64,000 nt of DNA, from NCBI GenBank assembly GCA_003342895.1, contig PTFA01000198.1, positions 457,905-521,904 of the forward strand, in the 5' to 3' direction. The translations under genes and the position numbers were made by a program. The DNA comes from Casuarius casuarius (taxonomy: Eukaryota; Chordata; Aves; Casuariiformes; Casuariidae). Below are positions 1-12,780 of this stretch, piece after piece (the first letter of the stretch is position 1; each line of letters begins with the position of its first letter). Under the pieces are notes generated by a model. That model saw only the letters and a list, made by a program, of their open reading frames with translations, did not search any database and was not told the DNA's origin.

Positions 1-2500
1 ACTATATTATGTCTTTTTTTCCAGTGGTTTCTGTTTTCTCTATATTTTTTCTCTGTTTGGTTTAATTAACTGTAAAAGAAAAAAACAAATTCACTGTGCT
101 TTCATGGGGTGTATGTGTATGTAGATGTGAAAGAGATGGAGAGAAAGAAAGGAGGCAGGTATATGCAGTGTGTGCAGCCTGAACAGCTATGGTGATGCAC
201 AATTACTATTTTTCAGAATATGAACTTGAATATATGACTTCCACTTAAAGGCTTGATTACCCAAGACACTGGGATTAGTTCAAAGAATTTAAGTGGAGCA
301 CATGGAAAAGTCAGTCAGTCAGTGCCTTGCAAGTAAATAAATGGATTAAGGGAAAGGTGGCAGTTCCAATCAGTTTGGAGTTGCAACTGCAAGTAATGCA
401 ATTTTTAAGTGCTGGAGTCAGTGGTATGGGATTGTTATTCTGGGGTGTTGATGGGTTAATTCTTCTGTACCAAGAGGTTATGACTGTGAATCCCAGAGCT
501 GTTTTCTGGGCTGTAATTTCCAATTACAGTACTGTCTCTGAATTTCTAGGTTATGAAGACATGCTTCTGCCTATGTATATCCCTTGAAGGGAGTAGAAAA
601 AAATAACAAAAGGAAGGATGGTCTAAATCCTCTGTAATTGCTTTAGGACACCACCAAAGCAGGGCTGCAGAAAATTGTGCAGAGTCTTATGAGGTCTGTG
701 GCTTAAAAAAGGAAGGAAAGAATCCCACTGAGCAGCAGAGGTTTGGGGGAATTTAGTATACAGCATCAGATCTTTAGGCAACAGAGTAAATAATCTAATA
801 TCCTGTGCCTGGATGCTGTGGAGCAGAGTGAAAAACTCAGTCTTCCTTGACCATAGTGTGCTTTGTGAAGTTATCCTTGTTGGAGCAAAGATCTTCCAGA
901 TGAATTATGAATGGGTTGGCAGTAGAAGGAATAATAGTCAATTGCAATTATGTCTTTGTTTTCTGTTGATAGGTCAGGCTCTCAGGAACCTGAGTCCAAC
1001 GGGAGAAGGAGGGAACCTGACCTGGTCTGTCACCCTCTCTGATGCTATAATCAACTACACATTGCCTCTCTGGACTCACCACATCCCTTTCCAAGTAGCA
1101 CATATGCTTCTCTGTAGCAAAGCAGAAGCTAGAGCTGACCAAAATCTAGACTTTCAGATTTGCAGGAAGAAGACAGATTTGCAGGAAACGTTAAGGCCTG
1201 GAAACTGGGTTTGGTCCAAATTGCCCTGGCAGCCATTTGTGCCAGCTTTTAATACACCTTCATGCTGAGTGGCACAGCCCTGGTGGAGCAGCTGGTGATG
1301 CTGGTATGGGACACAGCAAAGCTGCCAGATCTTGTGTTGTAGGAGCCAGTGATTCTCCTCTAAAAAACACTTCACACAGAGGAAAGTGAAATTAGCAGCC
1401 TGGCTAATTGCTCAGAGGGCGTAACAACAGGGGGGCCCCAATCAAGGGGCAGCAGTGCTGAACATGCAGGCGCTGGAGTACAATTAACAGAGCTCTTGTT
1501 ATGGCAGAGCACAGAAATTGGCTATTGACAGAAGGGGAGAAAAAGGGAAGAGAAATGATGAGAGTGTCTAGAAAAGGGAAACATGGAGTGAAGGCCAAGG
1601 AATGCTTTGGGTTTGTGAGCTCCTTGGACTCTGATCCTCCCTGGGTCTTTAGTCATTAGGTCACCATTTCAAGGAGTGAACAACTGTTGCTCTCCTGTTA
1701 AGGCTTTTGTGTACAGAAGCCAGGGAGCTGCAGATAGAGGCTTGACTAATAGCATTTAAATTTGAATGTAAATCCAGCCTGCTGCAAAGTTCAATAATGC
1801 TGGAACCTATGCTTTACTGTGGCCTGTTACAAGAGAGAGGCCAGATGAGGAGAATGGGTATTATCCAAATAAAAATAATGGAAAATATTTGTGATTTGCT
1901 TTCTTCTTGTCCCTCACCATCACCTCATCACATATGCAATTTTTTTAAACTAGAGAAATTGGTGTTCCCTGTCTGAAGTAAACTTTTCTAGATATGAGGA
2001 ACTAAGAGTATCTTTGCTTACAATTCCGATACTTTCAAATTAATAGTTATATAGTTCTTTTAAGACATTGAACAAAAAGCTTTAGTCAGACTTAAGAATT
2101 ATATTTAGAATGGATGAAAAATTGAGCTTCTCTTGATCTGTAGACTGTAGGTCACAAGCAGAAATTATCATTCACAAATAGGCAAATGTGAACACCAGCT
2201 CAAACAAGGAAGATTAAGAAAAAAATCAACATTGCTGCTCTTCTTTAGCTAGCCTCAGCCCTTGTCTTGCTTCTTTGCACACCTTTACAGGCCAATAATT
2301 TCCACTGAATTAGCTATCCTATAAATTAACGTCCGTTACCAGGATAATGGATTTTTCTTTCTTCGTAGTAATTTGGCTGTGGAAGTGAGCTGCCAGATTT
2401 TTAATGGCTTGGACAGACATTCATGTTGTCCAATTTGCTTGCTTCACTGTTTTTATTTTCTTCCCTTATTAATCTTATAAGTCTCTGTGGAAATAGCAAT
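1..2500. other. Non-coding DNA, no gene recognised
   Basis: AT-rich sequence typical of vertebrate intergenic or intronic DNA. A purine-rich stretch at about 126-157 (GA and GGAG units) is simple sequence. The longest open frame of the whole window lies here (813-1268, plus, 151 codons). It has no recognisable domain, signal peptide or repeat pattern, and its composition is ordinary. A pyrimidine-rich stretch ending in AG near 973 sits inside it but has no convincing donor partner. I see no regulatory element I can name. Confidence 0.6.
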
Positions 2501-2506
2501 CCTGTC

Positions 2507-2544
2507 AAAAAGAAAAAAAAGAAAAAAAAAAAAAAAACAAAAAA
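2507..2544 (+). repeat. A-rich low-complexity tract
   Basis: Nearly pure A with three interrupting G/C bases over 38 bases. It could be a decayed poly(A) tail of an old retrotransposed copy, but I recognise no element upstream. It is treated as simple sequence. Confidence 0.8.
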
Positions 2545-2745
2545 TGAAAGGGCACAGTAGCAGCTGTAGCTATCATACAATGAATAGCAAGTGCTTGAAT
2601 GCTTGGTATATCATTCTAATGACAGAGAATAAGGAGTCTGAGAAATGGGCATAACGTGAACTAGGAAGATCACTGCTCACACAACATATCAACTTGTTTG
2701 CTTTAAGTTTCTTTAAAGCTTGTTTGGTTAATCTACAGGTAGTTG

Positions 2746-2815
2746 ATTATTATCGTCATCAATAGATCTGGAGAAAGAAGTGACTTGCTCAGATAATGCC
2801 CAGTAAAGCTGCCTG
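2746..2815 (-). repeat. Probable MIR/CORE-SINE fragment
   Basis: The plus strand carries, in order, an ATTATTATC-type start, a diverged CAGAT..GGAGA segment and a GAAGTGACTTGCTCA block. These follow the order of the reverse complement of the MIR family (ATTATTATCCCC, CAGATGAGGAAACTGAGG, AAGTGACTTGCCCAAGGTCA). The match is short and diverged, so the family call is an inference from memory of the consensus. The piece lies about 65 bases before the A36 run at 2881 but is in the wrong orientation for that run to be its tail. Confidence 0.35.
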
Positions 2816-2878
2816 GAGAAATATTATATGCACTGCTTGTGAAACTGGCTGAGAAAGGAGAAAAAAAAGGGCAGGGGG

Positions 2879-2880
<2 letters not shown>

Positions 2881-2916
<36 letters not shown>
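2881..2916 (+). repeat. Poly(A) run of 36 bases
   Basis: The longest uninterrupted homopolymer in the window, 36 A. It is directly preceded by a purine-rich stretch (2856-2879: A8, GGG, C, A, G6). Such length is prone to polymerase slippage, so the exact count may be inaccurate or polymorphic. Confidence 0.95.
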
Positions 2917-2918
<2 letters not shown>

Positions 2919-3900
2919 AAGCCCTCTCCTCAAGCTATAGTAGGCAGTTTAAAGTAAAGGTGGTCTGAGGCTGTCTTATTTCTGCACTGGTGTGTCTTGA
3001 TAGGAAATGAAGCTGAATCTGGTTAATAACGCACCTAAGAAGAATCTAGCCTAATACTTAAATGTTTGGCTGCCACTATACAACACCTGACAGATGAAGG
3101 GCTGGTTTAGACTACTCCAGAGAGGAATACCATTTGAAATTTACCGTGCATGACTGGATTATAGGAGAAAACTCTGCCCAGACCATTGCTCATGGATGGT
3201 GAGATGTCAAGACAAGCCATGTACACCATCTGAGCGGTGAGAACCGGAGAATTTGCAGCACGGCTGCGTCAGTACTGTGTGAGATCTGCCTCGCAGAGTC
3301 CATTTGGGAGGAGGCTAAGGGAAAGTGGAGGTGGTCGTGCAGAGCAGAGGTAGCTTTACGGAGATGTAGAGAAGAGGTACAACTTGTGTAGCAGCAATCA
3401 TTAGCCTTCATATCTTCAGAAAAAGGAAACAGTATGTTGGCAGCAATAGGCAAGAAACATGTCTCTGCATGATACCCCATGAAACTGCCTGCTTTCTTTG
3501 TCGATCCACTCAGGAAAGATTAAGCTGGCATCTCCTGTGAGTAGAAAAAGAACATTGGCCAGGAAACTAGGACTTGGGTGAATTTATTCCATGACAGAAG
3601 TTGTATTTCTAATCTCATTCTGGCATCTTCAAGTAGAATTCTTGTCAGTCAGTTGGAATGTCTGAAAAATAGGGCGTCTTTCTCCAGGTGCATATAATTT
3701 GTCCTTGTAACGTGGACAAGAATGATGGCATATCAGTTAGTGCTCCACCGTGGCTTCCTTTCCACAGTTCTGCAGTGGGAAAGGTGTGAGAAACACTTGT
3801 TAAATTCCAGAGGAAAGCCAGGGTATTTTGTTACCCTTTGATTAGAGTAATAAATTGTAAGGAAAAAGAGCAAATAGCAATAAGGCATTAATTTAGCAGT

Positions 3901-3940
3901 GTGGGCCAAAACCAGTGAAGTGACACCAGTAAAACTTTGG
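3901..3940. repeat. Possible fragment of a palindromic sauropsid-type repeat
   Basis: The words GGCCAAA, CCAGTGAAGTGACACCAGT and AAAACTTTGG occur in the order seen in old palindromic repeats of sauropsid genomes (GGGCCAAATTC, ATTGAAGTCAATGGAGTTACACCAG). The match is short, so this is tentative. Confidence 0.25.
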
Positions 3941-4963
3941 TTTAAGCATTTTTCCTGGTTTTAGATCCAGTGACTGCTGCATTGCATCATTTCCTAGATA
4001 ACGTCCTACTTCTGTCAATTACAAAATAGAAGTTCATTTCACATGGTGGCAATGGTCAGATACCCTTTGGCCTCCTTGTCAGGTTCCTAACTGTATTTAT
4101 AGCAATGATGCTTTCTGTTGCTGTTTTTTGTAGCTAATCTGTAAGCATGTCTGGAAGTGGTGTTTTGAGAATGCTAGAGGTTCCTGATTGCATTGGGGTT
4201 TTACTGGGTGCAGATGCCAAGACGAGAGGCCATTGGCATGAACAAAATTAATGTATGTAAATGAGAGCAATTAAGAAGATTAATCATGAAATACCATTTT
4301 CTTCCCTTAGCCTAGTAATTAAAGAGCTATGCTTATTTACAGCTGTTGTAACTTGTAATATGCTAGTCTTTTAGTCCCAGCACTAAAAGATACTGTAGTT
4401 CAAGTCTGAAGTAATTTACTCTTATTTAATATTGCTTTCATTTTAGTCCTTCCTCCACTTGTAATGGACTTATATACCCCTCTCACATTCCTTGTGTCTG
4501 GTCAGTTAAAACATTTAAAGCAGTAAGTTTGGAATGGTGTAGTCTTCAATAAATATTCAACCCCTAACGCTGAGGATAGCTGATAGGAAGGATATACTGT
4601 CACTGTGTATGACAATGTTACAAGTCCTTTAAAAAGAAAAGACCATACAAGAAGCATAACTGAAGGAAACATCTTTTTTTCTTTTTCTTTCCCCTTGTTC
4701 GCCTTGGTCGTAGGGTTTATCAAGTCTTCTACCAAGGATGAGAAGAAGAAAAATCTTTCTGAGCTGGCTTGTGTCCTCAGTTAAAATGAGTTGACACCAT
4801 TTCTTATCAGTATTCTGCTGAGGCACCCTGGGCTGTTCATTTCTTTCTTTAACAAATGATTGATCTGGACCTGAGAATCAAGGGAACTGTTGAAAGTGCA
4901 AAAGCAAACAAATAGAGATAGAGGGATTGATTGTGCTCTGGTGCAGTGATTTTATGCAAGTGG

Positions 4964-4980
4964 TTTTTTTTTTTTTTTTT
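4964..4980 (+). repeat. Poly(T) run of 17 bases
   Basis: Uninterrupted T17. No retroelement body could be recognised next to it on the minus strand. Confidence 0.9.
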
Positions 4981-7169
4981 CTTAAGAGATTTCTAGCTTT
5001 CGAATTGAAAAAAAAGTTTATATAGGCTCAAGTCATTAAAACTTTCATTTACTTTCAATTAGTGATGTGCTGAACAGTTCAAGGAAAGTTGCATATTGGG
5101 ATGGTGACACCTGACCGCCTGTTTGCCAGGTTCTGAGTGGATTTTTATGAGAACTGTAACCTTAAAAGCTAAGCTTTCTAGGTAGAGAGTTTGGGTAGAG
5201 TACATGAAACTGTTGTGTTAATACTTTTAGTCCTGATGAAGCGCTGAAGGTCACATCCTCCAGTGAGTGATGGTCTCACCGTAGCTGAATGATGTATCGT
5301 ATTGCAAAGATATCTTATGATTAGCTGCCAAGAGCAAAAGCTGCCATAGCTTTTAGTCCTGTTAGTTTGCAGGACTAGCTTTAGGCATTATAAAAATTGA
5401 AAGTTGCCAAGTGCAACAAATAGTAGTGGCCTATTTACTTTTCCTGTTCCTGACTGTTGGAAAGCCATGTGGTCCTATGAAAGCCAGCCTGCAGTTGTTG
5501 CCAGAATAGGTTGGAGAAGGAGGGAGGCTGAGCAGTCTGAAAGATCTGGCGTGTCTTTCCTAGAAAGTGCATTTATATTGCACTAAGGAAGATTTAAAAA
5601 CAGAATTTTACACATCTGTGTAAATTTGGAAGAAAAAAATCCTGATTTCCCTTCTTCTGTAATAGAAAGCTGTGCAGTATCTGTGAGAGACTACAAAAAC
5701 CACGTAACTTTGCTGGGGCCAACCTGTCCAGAGGTGAAACTGGACAGTGAATAAGGCTGCCTCGTCAACATGGATGAGTCTTTCATTGCAGCCTGTGGAA
5801 ATGGCTGACTTTCTGTGAGAATTCCTGTGAAAATTCCTTTTCTTTCTTGGTAATTCCTGACTGAGGTTTGCCTATGTTTGCTGACCTGATTCAGCTGTGG
5901 ATTTAGGCTTTGTAGGACTAAATCAGTCAAGGAAAATGCAAGTTGGGGAAGTCAAAGGACAATTCAGATGTGAATGCAAATGACGGCTTTCTTTTCACTC
6001 CAAGTGAGTTATACAACTGGAACTGGAGAGAGGTGAGACATTTCTCCATCATTCCCTTGTGCCACATTCCTCAGAATACCTTTATTTCATCAAATACAGT
6101 GTTTAAAGAGAATGTGCAATGCCCATCACATCTCACCTGGAATTAAACCAGCCTTGTTACTCTATTAGCCATTTTGCTGCAGACTTAAGGCCTGATATTG
6201 AAGATGTCCTCAGCTAGTATGTGTGATCGTACCCATATAATTACACTCAGGATAAGCTAATTATAGTGAATGTCTGATACTGAGTGGGGTGGATTGGGAT
6301 GCAGTTGTGAGGGGTTAATATGAGGGAAGCCTAGAGGGAAATCAGGACGTTTCTTTCATTAAGTGGAAATAACCTGTGCGCTTGAGATGAGCAGTCTTTG
6401 TCGTACCAACTTTGCTGCTCCTTACCTTGGCTGGACTCCTATTGAACTCATAAGCTTTATAGTAAGAGAGAGAAATTGTTAATGTGATTTTGGTGGGATA
6501 CAGGCCAGAGTAAGTACCAAGTTCCAAAGAATGTTGCCAAAATCCATTCTTTCAAATAAACACACAGGTTGCTCTGATAGTACTTCTTGATCAGTCTTCT
6601 TGAAGCAACACTGGCTTCTCTTTCTAATGCTTGGATTGCCTTCAGAAGAACCGTGTGTGTTGTCACAGAATCAGGCTATTCCTACAAGGAATATTCCTAA
6701 GGAAAATTCCTACAAGGACTGGAACTGGTTACGTTTCCTATCTAGAACAACTGACTGAGTCCCTTTTGCTGGCCAGCATCTGGTAGGAAGGAAGAAGATT
6801 ACACAATATTTAGCCATGCATGCTGAGGATGTGGATAGCTGTGCTGGACTGGCAATTTTTCTTAACGCTATCTTAGTTGACAGGAAGGTGGCCTGTTCAC
6901 CTTGCTTTGTATTCCAATTGTCACCTGTCTCTTTGGGGCTCCCATACAGTCTGCAGCTGTATGGGTTGGAATAAGTTGGGTGGTATTGAGGAGTGGTGAC
7001 AACAAAGGTTGCTATCTGGAGCAGTAGTTTCAGAGGAGGACAGTCTGGTTGTTTTTGGAAGAAAAGGGAGGTGAATCCTGTTCTGCGGACAGAGCGACTT
7101 CTTGAAAATGAAGCTGAAACTCATAGTTGCACTTCGACTACACAGAAATAACCTGCACTGCGTAAAATA

Positions 7170-7236
7170 TGGCCAGGACAGAGAGAGAGGGACAGAGGGG
7201 AGAGAGATGGGAAGACAGACAGACAGAGGAAGGAGT
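7170..7236 (+). repeat. GA/GACA-rich purine simple sequence
   Basis: About 65 bases of almost only G and A with a few C. It comprises GAGAGAG, GGACAGAGGGG and a short (GACA) tandem (GACAGACAGACAG). This is ordinary microsatellite-like purine sequence that could form triplex DNA. Confidence 0.8.
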
Positions 7237-8975
7237 TATATTTAGCATATTTAAGAAAGGAACAGAGTAGGTTTGATTTGCATTAATAGAGTAGCTACAG
7301 AAGAAAAAAAGGCAGGATAAAGGTTAGCAAATGACAGTGCTGTGAACAAAAATACAAAATGATCTTTGAGGTTCAAAGTTTCTTTTTTTTCCCTGTGTTC
7401 TCATAATGATTTCACTTGCGTATATAAAATGCATCCTTTCAATATGTTACATATAAATGCCAAAACAATGAAATATACATTGACAAGCACAGTAAAGCAT
7501 CTGGTCTCATTTATATGCAGCATAAGAGAAGTCCTTTCAATGTACTTGAACTGAGGGTCAGGTAAACTGTGTGAAGTTGGTGCAAAAGCATTTTAGAGTT
7601 TTCATTCTTTAGAAGGAGCAAAAATCTGCAGCACAATGATCGATCTGATTTTCTTGTGCAGTCCATATGGCAATTGATGTATTGTAACTAAATGTTTTCA
7701 ATAATTAGTACTCATGGAGTTCATCCTGAAATGGGAAGCTCCCAATTACATCTCAAGTCTGATTCCTTCTGCTTCAGAAAGGGCTTGGAATAGGTATTTC
7801 TTATGTGATCTCTTGATCTCTTCATTACTAATCCTTAATAATAAAGGGGCTAAATCTGTGCCTTCATGGTGAGTTTAATAGCTGCAGACTCTGCAATAAT
7901 TTTACCCAGTATCTTGTCTGTCTGTGGTGAATTCCAAGACTATTAAGAACTAGAAGATAAAAAAGACATTGTACTCTAAACTTCCTTTTTAGTGTTTAGC
8001 ATATCAAAAAGCAGCATTACAAGTAATTGGTGTCAAAAGTTATTCCTGGACTTAAAGATCACTTTTCTTCGCTGCTAAACATCAGTCCAGTCTTATTAGA
8101 CGAATTGAATGAGAGAGGTAAATTAAGACAGTTTATTTGGCTACTATTAAACTGTGTAAGAACATAAAAATCAGCAAGAAGGCATGTTGGTGAATTCAGG
8201 AGATGACACCTTCAGTCTGAAGTGATCACTGCAGATTTTTTGTAATAATTGCGATTGCATTTTGTAAGGCAGCTGGTAGTCTGGCAGAAAGAAACTGGAA
8301 CTTTAAAAACTGGCAGTTTTCCAACGAAGACAAGCAGAATTTATTATGTGTCCACTAAACTAACTAGCAAAATAAACGTACTTAATTTTGCTGTTCAGGG
8401 TGTCATTCATCATCTTAAATGATGGGGGAGCTGAATTCTATAGATGCACATTCTTTATAAGCATTTTAATTCAGGGAGCATTTTCATGAGACTGATATTC
8501 TTTCCTTGAGGACCATACCTAACAGTCATATCAATGGCAAAAAGGTTTTAAACCAACAGCAGTTATCAGCAGTTATTTTTTTGCCTCCCTTCTTTTTTTT
8601 TTTTTAATATTAGAACTAGATGAAATTTGTCTGTTTTATAAGGTCAGTCATTATTTTCCTGACTATTACAGCTTAAGCAGTAAGTGCAAGCTCTATAGAC
8701 TTATTTGTCAGAAGAAGCAGGAGATATGCCTGAGAAGTGTTTCTCATGACTGTGTTCTACAAAAGCTTTGTCGTTATTTGCTAGCAAGTAGCAGCAATAA
8801 ACGCTGGTAACATGTTCTGATTCTTGTACCTTTTTTATTATTATTATTTTTTACTTTGTTTCTTAGACTGGCTGGATCTTCCCCTCCTACAGAAACAACA
8901 AAACATTTGTGTTGCTTTTTTTTCTATTTAAATTCTATTTAAATTCTTTTATCCCCTCTTCCTGAAAATTCTGGA

Positions 8976-9112
8976 GACTTTCACAAACATTTACGGCATA
9001 AACCTCAGCACAGGTGTGTATGTTGCTATAATACCATTTCACAGAGAGGAGAGTTGAGGCATATGATAACTTTAGGTGACACACAGCCATGATGAGAACC
9101 CAGATTATTATA
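8976..9112 (-). repeat. MIR/CORE-SINE copy (ancient)
   Basis: The plus strand reads as the reverse complement of MIR across most of its 3' two thirds. In order there is a CTTTCACAAACATTTA block, CCTCAGCACAGGTG, an ATAATACCATTTCACAGAG block (consensus ATTATCCCCATTTTACAGATG), GAGTTGAGGCA, GTGACACACAGCCA and GAGAACCCAGA. The collinear order of at least five conserved words makes the family call fairly safe, although divergence is high. MIR copies in birds are relics of amniote-wide activity. Confidence 0.6.
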
Positions 9113-11228
9113 CTCTTACTGAAAAGCTTTAATCTCTTGACTTTATTGAGTTCACAGTCTTCCTAATTACTTCCTAGCCACAGAAAAACAGAGGGGAGGG
9201 GATTGACACTCTCAGAGCTTTCTTTTTCCTGCTACATTCCATATCCATTCTCTTTTGTACTACTGTTATAAATGTACTTTTCCTTTCAGTTGCCAAGCCT
9301 TGAAACCTTGTTATCCAATTGTATTCTTCTTAACAACTAGACACGGAGGAAAATTCTGTTGACTTACTCTCCATAATAGATGTAAAATGATTTCTCTCCA
9401 GGCTGCTTCACAAACAGTGTTCTTTGTGCTGCAGTTTTCTCTCTGCTTTGCTACTTTAAAATGTAAGCCTCTTTTAGATTTTACTCACTCTTCCCTTCCA
9501 AAGTCCTTCAAAATACCAGCGAAAACTGTCCATTTCATCTTACCTATCTTCTTGAAATCTCCTTCCTGGCTCTTGGATTTGTGCTACATTACAACTCTAC
9601 ACAGCTCTGTCTTGTCTGAATATTATTCCTAATTTTTTTTGTACAGCCTCTGTTTAATCCTTTTCCTTTTTTTGCTCTTTTTGTCATCCCCTGCCACTCT
9701 GGACACCATACTGTAGTTCACACGGCTGCATTTGTTTGCAGGAAACTCTATTACTGTTATTGTCCTCTTGCAAAATCACTCCTTGTGTGAAATTCATTTG
9801 TGTCTAGCCTTCATGGGTAACCTTTTCCCAACCTGTCCTTTAAATTACTTGGTTCAATTTGATAACAAAGGCTGGATTTACTGTTTTTTCACTTATGCAA
9901 TAATATATGCTCACGAGAGAAACCCATTCAACAGGTCTCCTCAGTATTCCTCAGCCTGAGTAGACTCAGGCCTGCAGATTGCAAAACACCTCATGCAACA
10001 TGCTGTAAGCAGCATTTTGCAAAGTGCTGTGCACAGAGGCTACTAAGAAAGTACATTGTAGTCTGTTATACAGAGCGTGCAATTTTCTCTACTGCTTCAG
10101 AGAAAAATAGAAAGATGCAAGGAAGATGTGGGTACACAGTTGAATTTTCAGAGGATTCATAAAATTGATGTTTGAAGTTCCCAGGACAAGAATGCTATAA
10201 ACATAAACATAGTCTGCACAGTGCTGTTTGTTATAGCATCTTTTGAGTACTATTTGTATGACTCCAAATATGAAAATGTATACCATTCCCAGGAAATGAT
10301 ATGCACTACAGGTAGATGTGCTCTTCTTAAGAGCTGCAGTCAAATAATGCCAAGAATTCATTCACTTAATTAGCAGCAATAAAGTGCTGGTCATGAATGT
10401 TGGATGAAACAATGAGTAAATTAATACTGGCCTACTGCTGGGCCTGAAAGTGAGATCAGATTCATCATAAAATGATGAATTTTTGAGGACTGCATATGTT
10501 GGAGATTCAGTTAAAGTATTTCAGTATAATTTAATGAGTGATGTAGTTTTATGTATTGTTTTACAATTACATGGCCATGTTGAATTTTAGGCTGCTCACA
10601 TGCCTCTGCAATGAGCAAAAAAGAATATTACAGCTACAAGTAAATTTTTGAATGTCCAATAAGGAAAACTATGTTAAATTCTTAGCAAAGAAAGGAGACA
10701 AATTTGTTAGTGCCAGCAGTCTTGAAGGTATTACTTCACTGCTCTAAGGACAAGGAAGACATAAGAAAACAAGTCTAATGACCATAGTCATAAATACACA
10801 TTCTAAGACTAATTGGAAACCAATTCTAACCAATTATGAGAAGGATCCTTCGAAAAAAGAAGCTTAAATATAGATAATTAAAAAAAGTATACAAATAAAG
10901 TTCTAATCTGAATGGGGAGCAGTAAATAAAAGGAAGAGCTAGAATGTAGTTGGAGATTGCATCGTAAAAGATTTGAAAGCACCAAGGGATGAGGAGCTTC
11001 AAGTAATCTTGCCAGTGCAGGATGATATCTCTCTTTATTGTATAGCTAAAGTTGTAGTATTTGTAAATTAGTAAGGGTTCTGCATGCTATCAGCATGTAA
11101 GTGTTTAAATAAGTCTCTTGGGAACTGCTACCACCTTCCTTCCTTCCTTATTTTGTGGTATGTTACCTTTTCTTGAGGAAAAACTTTCATGTAGCATGCA
11201 GCATAGTATTTTGTATGTTTAAACTATG

Positions 11229-11269
11229 ATATGCGCATGCATGCACATGCACACACATACACACACGTA
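11229..11269. repeat. Alternating purine/pyrimidine tract, Z-DNA prone
   Basis: Forty-one consecutive bases strictly alternate purine and pyrimidine: ATGCGC, ATGCATGC, then mostly (CA)n with ATAC breaks, ending CACACGTA. Tracts of this kind can adopt left-handed Z-DNA under negative supercoiling. There is no evidence of function here beyond the pattern. Confidence 0.85.
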
Positions 11270-12120
11270 AAAAATGTGGCTTAGTAATTCTTCAGTTGTG
11301 CATCAAGTATCAGTGATGTAGATGGAGCGTGCTATTCATGATTTATCTAGTGTTAGCAACACTAGTGTTAGCTAGTTAGTGTGGAGCAGGGGAATCCGTA
11401 GCTGGCTGAAACTCAGTCCAGACAAAGTGAGAAGATGCCCAGAAGCTGCAGAGAGGAGAATAGTATTCCTGATTCCAGGCAGTGTTTTTGTGATGAGCAT
11501 CCAGTTATTGTATATCAGGTTTTGGATATGGCACTATGTACTGCATCCTGAAAACCTGGTAGAAGGTCGCTGTGAAGAGAGCTTTTCCTTAACTCTGACT
11601 GGCCAGAAGGTTTCAACCTTTCATTTTGATAAAGACTTTTCCTTCTTTTTTCACCCTCAGACTGAATTGCTGTCGTATATACACAATGCTATTGTAAGGG
11701 TGCTATGAAATTGAAACAAGCCCTGTGTACAACTTGTTGCTGAAATTGTAAGAAGTAGTCAGCATTGCGTGATCACATGCTCTGCTGGTTGATATTGTGA
11801 TGTTTGAATCATTTAGGGCTCTATTTGATGGTCTTAACTTCCACCCATGCATTCAGACTAATTATTCTCTGGGTCAAGTATGCGTTCTTTACATAGTCTT
11901 CAACTCTGGGATCCAGCTTGCTTGTTTTTTGCATCTTGTTTGCTGGAGCCTGGAAAGGAAGACCTACACAAGATGCTGAAGGACCTGTTCCTGCACTTCC
12001 TTTGGTGGAAGTGGAGCACATGGTGTATGGGATTGAACTGATGCAGAGGATTCCTAGCATTATTTATTAAAATATGTTTATTGAAAGATTTTAGGAAAAG
12101 TTTCTTATAATATTTGACAG

Positions 12121-12325
12121 TTACCAAGGAGTCATGAGACTGGTAGGGGTTCATCACACAATAACCAAAAAACCATCTCTCGGAAGGAATCGGCTGTATA
12201 TTGTGACGTTCCTAGCAGAGAAATTCAGTAGCCTTTGTCAAGGCAGATGGTTGAACATAACTATAATGAAAATAAGACCAAAGCATGAAAAACTGTGTAG
12301 CTGGGAAATGCAGAGACTTGAAAAG
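12121..12325 (+). other. Weak candidate exon (open frame between splice-like sites)
   Basis: A CAG acceptor-like end at 12118-12120 and an AAAAG|GTAAAT donor-like site at 12325/12326 bound 205 bases. These are open in one frame, where the first full codon is at 12122 and an ATG lies at 12134. The translation is basic and protein-like in composition but matches no family I know. The pyrimidine tract before the acceptor is poor (TTATAATATTTGACAG). A chance open frame of this length is common in 64 kb, so this is only a pointer. Confidence 0.12.
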
Positions 12326-12458
12326 GTAAATATTTTCCTTTTCAACTTATTTCATTTTTTTAATTAATTTTCAATCTTTGTAATAGGTTTTGGAGTTATT
12401 TTAGCTGTCTGTGTTCTCTTTCTCTCTCCATGTTCTCTTGTCCCAAGCAAGAGAAAAA

Positions 12459-12478
12459 GGAAAGGAAAGGAAAGGAAA
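12459..12478 (+). repeat. (GGAAA)4 microsatellite
   Basis: Four perfect GGAAA units, preceded by AGAGAAAAA and followed by extra A. Simple purine repeat. Confidence 0.9.
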
Positions 12479-12780
12479 AATTGAAGAAAAGCTAAGAAAA
12501 ATGAATTCTTGATTTCCAAATCTCAAATAGGTTCAAGGGGGTGTGGATTATTTCATTCAAATAGAAAAATCAAACTTCAAAAAAAAAATCTTTCGATTTA
12601 ATACTCTTTTCCTGTCTAAATATATTTTAGTCAACTGTTAACAAGAAATGTTGCAAAATATGTGTTTATCTCGACTGGTTTTGCTTTGTCCAGTACAACC
12701 TATTGCCTGTTTTAAAGCTGTACATAGCTTATTTACATTATGAGTTCTTTGATGCAGCAACAATATACTGCTTGTTTGGG

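Larger units (their letters stand above)
2917..8900. other. Non-coding DNA, no gene recognised
   Basis: No gene seen. 3215-3360 is somewhat richer in CpG than its surroundings (about seven CpG in 140 bases) and carries a 96-codon minus-strand open frame (3190-3480) with no family resemblance. A T17 run lies at 4964-4980. The segment around 6671-6720 repeats a TTCCTACAAGGA-type word with an inverted partner between the copies. 8585-8606 is T-rich. Nothing here supports a promoter, exon or RNA gene. Confidence 0.55.

Noticed and set aside
813..1268. Longest open frame in the window (151 codons, plus) as a gene
   Set aside because: No domain, no coding-like composition, no splice or promoter context. 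The length is expected by chance somewhere in 64 kb read in six frames.
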